This document shows positions 8,071-15,059 of a stretch of DNA of 37,472 nucleotides, one piece after another. Position 1 is the first letter of the stretch; every line of letters starts with the position of its first letter. The stretch is from CAYLNK01 sp964384675. GTDB taxonomy: Bacteria; Acidobacteriota; Thermoanaerobaculia; UBA5066. Both the position numbers and the translations under genes were made by a program. Under the pieces are notes generated by a model. It did not search any database. It was not told the origin of the DNA and was given only the letters and a program-made list of their open reading frames with translations. The stretch lies in assembly GCA_964384675.1 (NCBI GenBank), contig CAYLNK010000023.1:1-37472 (forward strand), given 5' to 3'.

Positions 8071-10583
8071 TGCTCCCCCACCTCCGGCTCTTCAATCCGC
8101 AGGGTCCCGACCGGGTGGCCACGCTGCGGGCCGAGCCGGCCTGGCCGGCACAGGACCGCTTCACGCTGCTGGTGGCTCGGGGCACGAGCCGGACGAGCCT
8201 CCGGAAGGCCACGATCCTCGGACCGTTCGACGTCGCGGGGCTGACGTCGCGGATGGCGGAGGAGGCCGAAGCCCTTCGACGTCAAGGCTTCCTTCCCGGT
8301 GGACTCGAGGCCCTCTTGACGGCGCTCGCGAGCGACGGGCCTCGCGACCGCGCGCTCGCCGCCGTCCGGCTCGGCTGGCGCCGCGACGCGGAGGCCGTGG
8401 AGCCACTCCTCCTCGCCCTCGCAAACGCGGGTCTCGAGCGCGCCTCGCTCCTCGACGCCCTCGGGCTGATCGGCGACCCGCGCGCGATCCCGGCGGCGCG
8501 ACAGGAAGCGGAGAAGAAGCTCCTCTCCCGGCGACGGTCCGGGGTCGAGGCGCTCCGCAACCTGGGCGACACCGAGGGGCTCGCCGCCGCGAGAGACCGG
8601 GCCATCGAGAGGCTCCCGATGCCCCTGCGAGAGATCGCGGCGGCTGCGGGCGCCGACCCTTCGGCGATCGCATCGGCCCTTGCCGCCCTGCCACACAAGG
8701 ACCGGGGCCTCGCGCTCGACACGCTCTACGAGCTCGGCATGCCCGCGACGACGGACGCCGTCCGGACGGCCCTGGCATCCCTCGACATCGACGGACCGCA
8801 CGTCTGGCGCTACGTGAAGAGCGTCTTCAAGAGGTCCCTCCTCCGCCGCGACGTGACGACCTTCGCGGTGTGCGCCTACCGAATCGAACGCACGGCTCGG
8901 GTCAGGCCGGGCACGGACGCGGAGCTGAAGTCGGGGCTCGACGGGACGACCCGGAAGACGCCCGTCTTCCGGCAGCGGACGCAGCGCTACATGATGCGTC
9001 TCTCCTGGCGACACCTCCGTCAGCTCGCCCGCCACCAGCCGGAGCTGTATGCCCCGGCCGCCGCCGAGATCCTGCTCCAGTACCGGCCCACCGACGCCAC
9101 CGAGCCGGACGGGGTCTCGGGGTCGCTCGCCTCCTGCCACCTCCTGCACCGGATCCTCTGGGGCCGGAGCTCCCGCTTCGAGCTCGTCCGGTCCTCCCTC
9201 ACACACCGCTTCCGGTCCAAGAAGCCGACCACCGCTCCCAAAGGGCTGCGAGAAGAGTCCTACCCGGAGCTCTGGGACGAGACGCCACGCGCCTACATCC
9301 GCCTCCTCGCCACCGCGAAGCTCCGGGAGGTCCACGAATTCGCGGTCGCCGCGGTCAAGCGCGCCCACCGCCGCGCGGTGGAGGAGGCCGCGCCCGAGGA
9401 CGTCGTGGCGTTCCTGAGCGCGCCGTACGAGGAGACCGTCGAGATCGGCCTGGTCGAGCTGAACCGGCGCTTCGACCCGCGCGCCCCCGACCTCGCTCTG
9501 CTCCAGGCGCTGGCCGGCGACGGCCGGCCACCCGTGAGGGAGCTGGCGATGCGGTGGCTGGAGATCTCGGCGCCGGTCTGGGCCGCCGACGCCCACCTCA
9601 TCGCCCGCCTCCTGGGCGCCCGGGATCAGGCCGTGCGCGAGACGGTGGCCCGGCTCGCCGTGGCGGAGCTCGGGGGATCACCCGAGGTTCGAGCGGCCCT
9701 GGCGAAGACGATCGCGGCGAGGCTCCTCGAGCCGGAGTCCGAGCCCGGTCTTCACGACGGCTATGCCTCGGTGGCCGTCCACGCGCTCCTCGCCGAGCTC
9801 ACGCCGCTCGTTCCGATGGACGACCTCGTCGTGCTCCTGGCGACCGGATCGGCCGGGGCGCGGAGCGTGGCCGGCGCCCTCCTCGCCCGGCACCCGGAGG
9901 CGATCGGCTCGATCGGCCTCGCCCGCCTCGCGGAGCTCGGTTCACACGAGGTCGCGTCGCTTCGCGAGTCGGTCCGCGCTCTTCTCCGCCTCGCGCTCCC
10001 GTCGCTCCACGCCGACCCGTCTCCGCTCTTCTCGTTAGCCGAGAGCGACTGGCCCGACGCACGCGCGTTCGCGCTCGGTCTCCTGCGAGACGAACTGGCC
10101 CCGTCCCTCGGGCGCTCCGTTGCCCTCGGCTTCCTCGACTCGCGCAGGGTTGACGTCCAGGACCTCGGCCGTGACCTGCTCTTTCGCCACGCCGACGACC
10201 TCGGCGGCGTCGAGATCGACGGGATCGTCGACCGGCTCGCGCAGCACACCCACCGGAACGTCCACCGCGTGGCGCTGCAGCTCCTCCTCAGGACGCCGCC
10301 CGCGCGGGTCTCGCTTCGCCCGGGTCTTCTTCCCCTCTTCAGGAGCGCGCTGTTCGACCTCGCGCCCGACGGCACGGTCAAGCGGAGCCTCCTCGACCTC
10401 CTCCGCGCGGCCGGCGTGCGGGACGAGGGGAACGCGCGCTTCGCCGTCGAGCTCCTCTCGGACTTCGTCGGAACCGAGGGGAAGCGGGATTTCGAGGTCG
10501 CCCTCGCGGCGCTGGTCGAGATCCGGCTCGCCTTCCCCCAGCTCCCGAGCGCGGTGACGCTCGCCGGCGGTGCCAGCGCATGA
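8070..10583 (+). CDS. HEAT/ARM-repeat protein with WGR-like N terminus (retron-associated)
   Basis: About 837 residues, almost all alpha-helical repeats. Many ~30-residue helix pairs begin after residue ~80 (for example RDRALAAVRLGWRRDAEAVE, ERASLLDALGLIGDPRAIPA, RPPVRELAMRWLEISAP), typical of HEAT/ARM scaffolds. The first ~75 residues (LRLFNPQGPDRVATLRAE...FDVAGLTSRMAEEAEALRRQG) look like a divergent WGR domain; this is weaker. No catalytic motif is apparent. The start ATG at 8070 overlaps the macro stop in a TGATG junction (a GTG at 8067 is also possible), and the stop overlaps the next gene as ATGA, so translation is coupled on both sides. ARM-repeat proteins beside a winged-helix-SWIM protein and a retron RT match a retron class I recall as type XIII. 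Confidence 0.8.
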   Translation: MLPHLRLFNPQGPDRVATLRAEPAWPAQDRFTLLVARGTSRTSLRKATILGPFDVAGLTSRMAEEAEALRRQGFLPGGLEALLTALASDGPRDRALAAVRLGWRRDAEAVEPLLLALANAGLERASLLDALGLIGDPRAIPAARQEAEKKLLSRRRSGVEALRNLGDTEGLAAARDRAIERLPMPLREIAAAAGADPSAIASALAALPHKDRGLALDTLYELGMPATTDAVRTALASLDIDGPHVWRYVKSVFKRSLLRRDVTTFAVCAYRIERTARVRPGTDAELKSGLDGTTRKTPVFRQRTQRYMMRLSWRHLRQLARHQPELYAPAAAEILLQYRPTDATEPDGVSGSLASCHLLHRILWGRSSRFELVRSSLTHRFRSKKPTTAPKGLREESYPELWDETPRAYIRLLATAKLREVHEFAVAAVKRAHRRAVEEAAPEDVVAFLSAPYEETVEIGLVELNRRFDPRAPDLALLQALAGDGRPPVRELAMRWLEISAPVWAADAHLIARLLGARDQAVRETVARLAVAELGGSPEVRAALAKTIAARLLEPESEPGLHDGYASVAVHALLAELTPLVPMDDLVVLLATGSAGARSVAGALLARHPEAIGSIGLARLAELGSHEVASLRESVRALLRLALPSLHADPSPLFSLAESDWPDARAFALGLLRDELAPSLGRSVALGFLDSRRVDVQDLGRDLLFRHADDLGGVEIDGIVDRLAQHTHRNVHRVALQLLLRTPPARVSLRPGLLPLFRSALFDLAPDGTVKRSLLDLLRAAGVRDEGNARFAVELLSDFVGTEGKRDFEVALAALVEIRLAFPQLPSAVTLAGGASA

Positions 10584-12286
10584 TCGTCAACTTGAAGTAC
10601 GCGGCGGCGAGCGCCATCAGCCAGGGCGCGCACGCCGCCTCCGTCGGCCTGGCGACCAACACCCTGCGCGAGAACGTCTACTTCAGCGGGGTGCTCCGCC
10701 GTCCTCTCCCGCTCCGCGAGGCGCTCGGCGCCCTCCGCAGCGTGGTCGTGAGCGACCTGAAGTTCCGGCCCAAGGACCGGCCGCGGTATCGGGCCTGGCT
10801 CGAGGAGCAGGACAGGCGGTTCCTGGCCGCGCTCGGCATCCGGAGCGAGCACGCCCGGCGGGAGCTGGAGCGCCTCAACGTGAGGCTCGACGAGCTGAAC
10901 CGTTCCCGGGACGCGCGCCGCGAGGGCTACCACCGGGCCCGGATGGAGTTCTTCCAGTTCGCCCTCGAGAACGAGTACGAGAAGTACTTCCTCCTCGATC
11001 CGGTCATCACGGTCCACCCGGACGAGGTCTTCTTCGAGGCCTTCTCGAAGGACGAGAGCTCGTACGCCCGGCTCGGCGTCTCGCACGACCACTTCGAAGA
11101 CGTCGGGCCCTTCGCCTGCGGCACCACGAACATCGACTTCTCCTCCGGTCTCGCCGAGGGGCTCGACCGGATCCGCACCTACCGCACGACGCGCCTCGCC
11201 ATCGGGCCGACAGGCTTCGCCGTGGCGGCCCAGACCGCAACCGGCATCGACGTCCAGCACGAGAAGAAGATCGACCTTCCTGAGTCGTGGGTGCGCGGAT
11301 TCCTCCAGGTGCAGAGCGCGATGACGCTCTCCATGCCGCGCTTCACGATCGCGCCGATCGACCTCTTCAACATCTGCCGCTTCCTCCGCGGACACCGGAC
11401 ACGGGTCTCCCCGCGGGCCCTTCGCTACGAGCTGGAGCCCGGAAAGCCGGTCCGCGCCGTGATCGAGCCGTGGAACCACACGATCGAGCTGTCGGGGATC
11501 TACGAGGGCCCGAAGGCGCAGTCCATCCGGACGTGGGGGCGCGACAGGCTCCGCGTGCTCGCGCGGCTCCTGCCCGTGGCGCGCCGGATCGACGTCTTCC
11601 TCGCGGGCTTCGGTCTCCCGAGCTTCTACGTCGTCGACCTCGACGGCATGACGTTCACGCTCGCGCTCTCCGGGTGGACCGACAACGACTGGACCGGCGG
11701 CGCCAGGTTCGACCTCCTGGCCCGGCGGCTGACGGGGAGCGCGTCCGACGTGATGGCGGTCTACGAGGCGTTACGCGCCCGTCGCGTCGCCACGGACGCG
11801 GACCTCGCCGGGGCGACCGGCCTCGGCGTCGAAAGGTGCCGGAGCACGCTGTCGTATCTCTGCCAGGCGGGGCGGGCGATCTACGACCTCGCCGGCCGCA
11901 CGTACCGCCATCGCGACCTCTTCTTCGACCCGTTCACGCCAAAGGATGCGGCCGCCGCGGTGAAGCCCGCGGTGTCGGAGACGAGCGTGGAGGCGAAGGT
12001 CGCGACGCAGATCCACGGGAGCGACAGCGTCCGAGTCATCGCCCGCCGCCCGGTGACGACCGGCTACAAGCTGAGCGGCAGCGCGCGGGGTCCGGGTGGA
12101 CCGCGGGTGAGGCCCCTGCTTCACGTGGACCACGAGGGACACATCATCGAGGCGTCCTGCACCTGTGCGCACTTCAAGAGCCACGCGATGACCAAGGGAC
12201 CGTGCGAGCACGTCCTGGCGCTGCGGCTCGCGCACATGGAGCGCCTCGAGACCGAGGACTCGAAAGGAGGGCTCGCGCCGGCGTGA
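10580..12286 (+). CDS. Winged-helix SWIM zinc-finger protein (WHSWIM-type, retron-associated)
   Basis: 568 residues, start overlapping the HEAT gene stop (ATGA). The N-terminal ~380 residues have no motif I can name; they include a charged helical segment near 80-135 (HARRELERLNVRLDELN...RAR). At about 390-450 a winged helix is visible (DVMAVYEALRARRVATDADL, then AGATGLGVERCRSTLSYLCQ, then AGRAIYDLAGRTYRHR). The C terminus carries a SWIM zinc finger, C527-x-C529-x12-C542-x-H544, in SCTCAHFKS...GPCEHVLALRLAH. SWIM fingers bind nucleic acid or protein. Its stop lies in a small hairpin (12277-12293), and 9 bases later the non-coding RNA begins. This domain pair, next to an ARM-repeat gene and a retron RT, is the strongest contextual sign of the retron class. 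Confidence 0.82.
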   Translation: MIVNLKYAAASAISQGAHAASVGLATNTLRENVYFSGVLRRPLPLREALGALRSVVVSDLKFRPKDRPRYRAWLEEQDRRFLAALGIRSEHARRELERLNVRLDELNRSRDARREGYHRARMEFFQFALENEYEKYFLLDPVITVHPDEVFFEAFSKDESSYARLGVSHDHFEDVGPFACGTTNIDFSSGLAEGLDRIRTYRTTRLAIGPTGFAVAAQTATGIDVQHEKKIDLPESWVRGFLQVQSAMTLSMPRFTIAPIDLFNICRFLRGHRTRVSPRALRYELEPGKPVRAVIEPWNHTIELSGIYEGPKAQSIRTWGRDRLRVLARLLPVARRIDVFLAGFGLPSFYVVDLDGMTFTLALSGWTDNDWTGGARFDLLARRLTGSASDVMAVYEALRARRVATDADLAGATGLGVERCRSTLSYLCQAGRAIYDLAGRTYRHRDLFFDPFTPKDAAAAVKPAVSETSVEAKVATQIHGSDSVRVIARRPVTTGYKLSGSARGPGGPRVRPLLHVDHEGHIIEASCTCAHFKSHAMTKGPCEHVLALRLAHMERLETEDSKGGLAPA

Positions 12287-12293
12287 CGCCGGC
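12277..12293 (+). repeat. Short GC hairpin spanning the SWIM stop codon
   Basis: A perfect 7-bp stem, GCCGGCG / CGCCGGC, has the stop codon TGA as its loop and lies just 5' of the retron a1 repeat. It may act in processing or attenuation between the SWIM coding region and the non-coding RNA; no T tract follows. Confidence 0.4.
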
Positions 12294-12294
12294 C

Positions 12295-12315
12295 CGATGG
12301 AGGATGGGGAGCCGG
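12295..12315 (+). repeat. Retron a1 arm
   Basis: Complementary to 12550-12570 with a single mismatch (G12299). In retrons the a1/a2 duplex holds the two RNA ends together and positions the priming guanosine. Confidence 0.85.
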
Positions 12316-12432
12316 AACCGTGTCTCTAGCAGCCGAGGCGATCGGATGCCCCCCGGGCTCCCTCGCTTCCGCGCGGCGTCACGCCGCGCGTGCCCACGTG
12401 CCCGGCATTCGTCACGCGCCCGTTTACCACTC

Positions 12433-12508
12433 GCGCCGGACGCACCGGTCGGCCCGCTCCTGGATGGGTCCCTCCGGGACCCGCGGTCATCGACCGGTGC
12501 GCCGGCGC
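12433..12508 (+). repeat. Long msd-type hairpin
   Basis: Inverted repeat with an 18-bp stem containing one unpaired A (12440), and inner stems of 4 and 7 bp. It would give the imperfect stem-loop DNA typical of msDNA when copied by the RT. Confidence 0.8.
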
Positions 12509-12549
12509 TACAGTCAAACGAGCGCGTCCCAGGAGCGTTCGTAGATTCC

Positions 12550-12570
12550 CCGGCTCCCCATCCTCGATCG
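12550..12570 (+). repeat. Retron a2 arm
   Basis: Partner of the a1 arm; ends 13 bases upstream of the RT start codon. Reverse transcription would start on the template just 5' of this arm. Confidence 0.85.
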
Positions 12571-12583
12571 TGAAGCCCGCCTG

Positions 12584-13969
12584 ATGGACGAGAAGGCCCG
12601 CCTCTACCGGCGCATCACCTCGGAGCTGAGCGAGGAGCTCGTCCTCCGGCGGATGCGCCTTCATGGCTTCTGGCCGGCGGGAGAGGAGATCCCACCCGAC
12701 CCGCCGGACGAGAAGGCCGAGCGCGAGCGGATCGAGGCCGAGATCAAGCGGCTCGGCGAGGAGCGCAAGGCCGCAGCGAACCCGGAGAAGGCGCTCGCCG
12801 AGGAGCGGAAGCGAAGGATCGAGGAGAGCCGCAAGAGACGGGCGGAGCTGAAAGCCAAGCGCGACGCCGACCTCGCCGAGCGCCGGAAGGCGTGGGCGGC
12901 GATCAGGGAAGTCTCCCTCCTCCACGCCGGGCCCGACGTGAGCGCGGGGCTCGGCTCACCGGAGCGAAGCTCGCTCGAGGAGCTGACGCGCCGAGGCCTC
13001 CCGGTGATGCACACGCCGCAGGACGTCGCCCTGCGGCTCGGCATCCCGATCGGCAAGCTGCGCTGGCTCACCTTCCACCGGGGTGCCGCCGCCCTGGTCC
13101 ACTACCACCGGTACGGCGTCCCGAAGAAGCTGGGGGGGATCCGCGCGATCTCCGCGCCGAAGGCCTCCCTCGACGGCGCGCAGCACTGGGTTCTGGCCCG
13201 CATCCTCTCGCGCCTGAAGCCGGAGCCGGAGGCGCACGGCTTCGTGGCGGGCCGGTCGATCGTCACGAACGCGACGCCGCACGTCGGACGCCGGGTCGTC
13301 ATGAACCTCGACCTGAAAGACTTCTTCCCCACCATCACGTTCCGGCGTGTGAAGGGGCTCTTCCGCTGGCTCGGCTACGACGAGCCGGTCGCAACGGTCC
13401 TCGCGATCCTCTGCACCGAGCCGCCGCGGGTCGTGGCCGAGGTCCGTGGCAAGGTCTTCTCGGTCGCCCTCTCGGCCCGCTCGCTTCCCCAGGGGGCGTG
13501 CACGAGCCCCGCGATCACGAACGCGCTCTGTCTCCGGCTGGACCGGCGGCTCGCCGGCCTGGCCGCGCGCCACGGCTTCACCTACACCCGCTACGCCGAC
13601 GACCTGACGTTCTCGGGGGACGACGCGAGGGCCGTCGGACGCCTCCTGAAGAGCGTCCGGAGCATCGCGCGGGACGAGGGGTTCCGGGAGCACCCCGCGA
13701 AGACGCGCGTCATGAGGCGCGGCCGCCGGCAGGAGGTGACCGGCGTCGTCGTCAACGCCAGGGCGGGCATTCCGCGGGACGAGGTCCGCCGGCTCCGCGC
13801 GATCCTCCACAACGCGGCGCGCACGGGACTCGACGCGCAGAACCGCGACGCGCACCCGGACTTCGCCGCCTACCTGCGCGGGCGCGTCGCCTACGTGACG
13901 ATGGTCGACCCGTCGAAGAAGGCGGCCCTCGACGCAGCCCTCTCGAAGGCGCTGGGGGCGCGGCGATGA
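12584..13969 (+). CDS. Retron-type reverse transcriptase
   Basis: 461 residues. The RT core shows the retron-like motif HGFVAGRSIVTNATPHVG, motif A LDLKDFFPTI with catalytic D243, motif B SLPQGACTSPAITN, and motif C YADD at 337-340 (D339, D340). V385-T386-G387 in EVTGVVVN is the VTG motif that distinguishes retron RTs and recognises the msr. A thumb-like region and a basic C terminus (KALGARR) follow. Residues ~40-110 form a highly charged predicted coiled coil (ERERIEAEIKRLGEERKAAA and repeats of EERKRRIEE type) that basic retron RTs lack. The ATG at 12584 lies just after the non-coding RNA, the standard retron order. The stop overlaps the ADP-ribosylglycohydrolase start (ATGA), so the eraser is translated with the RT. 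Confidence 0.93.
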   Translation: MDEKARLYRRITSELSEELVLRRMRLHGFWPAGEEIPPDPPDEKAERERIEAEIKRLGEERKAAANPEKALAEERKRRIEESRKRRAELKAKRDADLAERRKAWAAIREVSLLHAGPDVSAGLGSPERSSLEELTRRGLPVMHTPQDVALRLGIPIGKLRWLTFHRGAAALVHYHRYGVPKKLGGIRAISAPKASLDGAQHWVLARILSRLKPEPEAHGFVAGRSIVTNATPHVGRRVVMNLDLKDFFPTITFRRVKGLFRWLGYDEPVATVLAILCTEPPRVVAEVRGKVFSVALSARSLPQGACTSPAITNALCLRLDRRLAGLAARHGFTYTRYADDLTFSGDDARAVGRLLKSVRSIARDEGFREHPAKTRVMRRGRRQEVTGVVVNARAGIPRDEVRRLRAILHNAARTGLDAQNRDAHPDFAAYLRGRVAYVTMVDPSKKAALDAALSKALGARR

Positions 13970-15057
13970 GCGGCCCGAGCCTCGTGGACCGGTTCCGCGG
14001 GTCGATCCTCGGGCTCGCGATCGGGGACGCGCTCGGCCACCCGACGGAGTTCGTGGGCAGCCTCGCCGGCATCCGCGAACGCTGGGGAGGAGCGGGCGTG
14101 ACCGGCTTCGAGCCGGCGGGACGCCATCCGGCGGGCACCTTCACCGACGACACGCAGATGGCCATCGCGGTGGCGCGGGCGCTCGTCCGCGCGGGACACC
14201 GCGACCTCGACACCCTCATGTCCGTCATGGGTCAGGAATTCGTCGCCTGGTCTCGCCATCCCGAGAACAACCGCGCACCGGGCGGCACGTGCCTCTCCGG
14301 CTGCCGCAGCCTCGCCGCGGGTTCGCCGTGGCGCGAGGCCGGTGTGAAGGGCTCGAAGGGGTGCGGCGCGGCGATGCGCGCGGCGCCCGTCGGCCTCTAC
14401 TTCCACGACGACACCGAGGCGCTGGTGCGTGTCGCCGCCGCACAGAGCGTGCTGACGCACACTCACCCAACGGGCATCGCCAGCTCGGTGGCGGCGGCGG
14501 CACCTGTGGCCTGGGCCGCCCGAGGGAACGGCTTCGCCGGGATGCTGGATTTCACGCGTGACTGCGTCTTGCGTCTCACCGACGACGTGCTCGAGGAGCT
14601 CGGCGGCACGCCCGAGCTGATCGAGCGGCACGGCGTCCGGGAGATGCTCGCGGCGCTCGACGACGTCGCCGCGACACTCGACCGGCAGGCGGACGACGTC
14701 TGCGCGCTGCTGGGCGGCGGCTGGGTCGGCGAGGAGGCCGTCGCGACGGCGCTCTGGTGCGTCCACCACGCGAGCGGCGACTTCCGGGACAGCGTGCTGC
14801 GCGGCGCCAACTCGTCCGGCGACAGTGACTCGATCGCCTGCATCGCGGGCTCCATCACCGGGGCGATGCGCGGTGTCGACGGGATCCCTGAGCGATGGGC
14901 GAGGGACGTCGAGAAGGCGGGAATCCTCGACCGGCTCGCGACGGAGCTCCACCTCGCGGCGCGGGAGCGTGCGACGGCGAGCCCGGACGGAGAACGCGCC
15001 CTCGACACGGACCTCGACGTCTTCGCGGCCACGCGAGCCCGCGCCGCCGAGGGATAG
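13966..15057 (+). CDS. ADP-ribosylglycohydrolase (DraG/ARH family)
   Basis: 363 residues, the usual family length. DraG-type enzymes use two Mg2+ or Mn2+ ions to hydrolyse ADP-ribose from arginine, serine or PAR. The metal-binding signatures are intact: RGSILGLAIGDALGHPTEF at the N terminus, TFTDDTQM (the threonine and two aspartates), HTHP in the middle, and GANSSGDSDSIACIAGSITG near the C terminus, where the SGDSD aspartates complete the metal site. The start overlaps the RT stop by 4 bases. It is the last gene of the plus-strand operon and its stop is 2 bases from the stop of the convergent ART fusion. A local writer/eraser relationship with the PARP, the ART, or both is likely by context. 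Confidence 0.93.
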   Translation: MSGPSLVDRFRGSILGLAIGDALGHPTEFVGSLAGIRERWGGAGVTGFEPAGRHPAGTFTDDTQMAIAVARALVRAGHRDLDTLMSVMGQEFVAWSRHPENNRAPGGTCLSGCRSLAAGSPWREAGVKGSKGCGAAMRAAPVGLYFHDDTEALVRVAAAQSVLTHTHPTGIASSVAAAAPVAWAARGNGFAGMLDFTRDCVLRLTDDVLEELGGTPELIERHGVREMLAALDDVAATLDRQADDVCALLGGGWVGEEAVATALWCVHHASGDFRDSVLRGANSSGDSDSIACIAGSITGAMRGVDGIPERWARDVEKAGILDRLATELHLAARERATASPDGERALDTDLDVFAATRARAAEG

Positions 15058-15059
15058 CC

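Larger units (their letters stand above)
12295..12570 (+). ncRNA. Retron msr-msd non-coding RNA (predicted)
   Basis: This 297-bp gene-free interval is framed by an inverted repeat matching 20 of 21 bases: a1 at 12295-12315 and a2 at 12550-12570 (shared core AGGATGGGGAGCCGG / CCGGCTCCCCATCCT). Just inside a1 is TAGC at 12327-12330, the usual context of the branching guanosine; G12329 is the candidate priming nucleotide. msr-like structure follows: a 5-bp stem 12334-12338/12361-12365 and a perfect 9-bp GC stem 12370-12378/12382-12390 with a 3-nt loop. The msd-like part is one long hairpin, 12433-12451 paired with 12491-12508 (18 bp, one bulged A). It continues inward through CCGC/GCGG (12454-12457/12483-12486) to GGGTCCC/GGGACCC (12466-12472/12476-12482). 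A further 8-bp stem, 12518-12525/12535-12542, precedes a2. The RNA ends 13 bases before the RT start. Exact RNA and cDNA ends cannot be set from sequence alone. Confidence 0.85.

Noticed and set aside
12277..12390. Rho-independent terminators between the SWIM gene and the RT
   Set aside because: Both GC hairpins (12277-12293 and 12370-12390) lack T tracts; the second sits inside the a1/a2 frame and fits an msr stem better.
12892..15057. Start of the ADP-ribosylglycohydrolase at 12892 giving a 721-residue protein
   Set aside because: The first ~358 residues are an out-of-frame reading of the RT gene; the ATG at 13966 overlaps the RT stop and precedes the first family motif.
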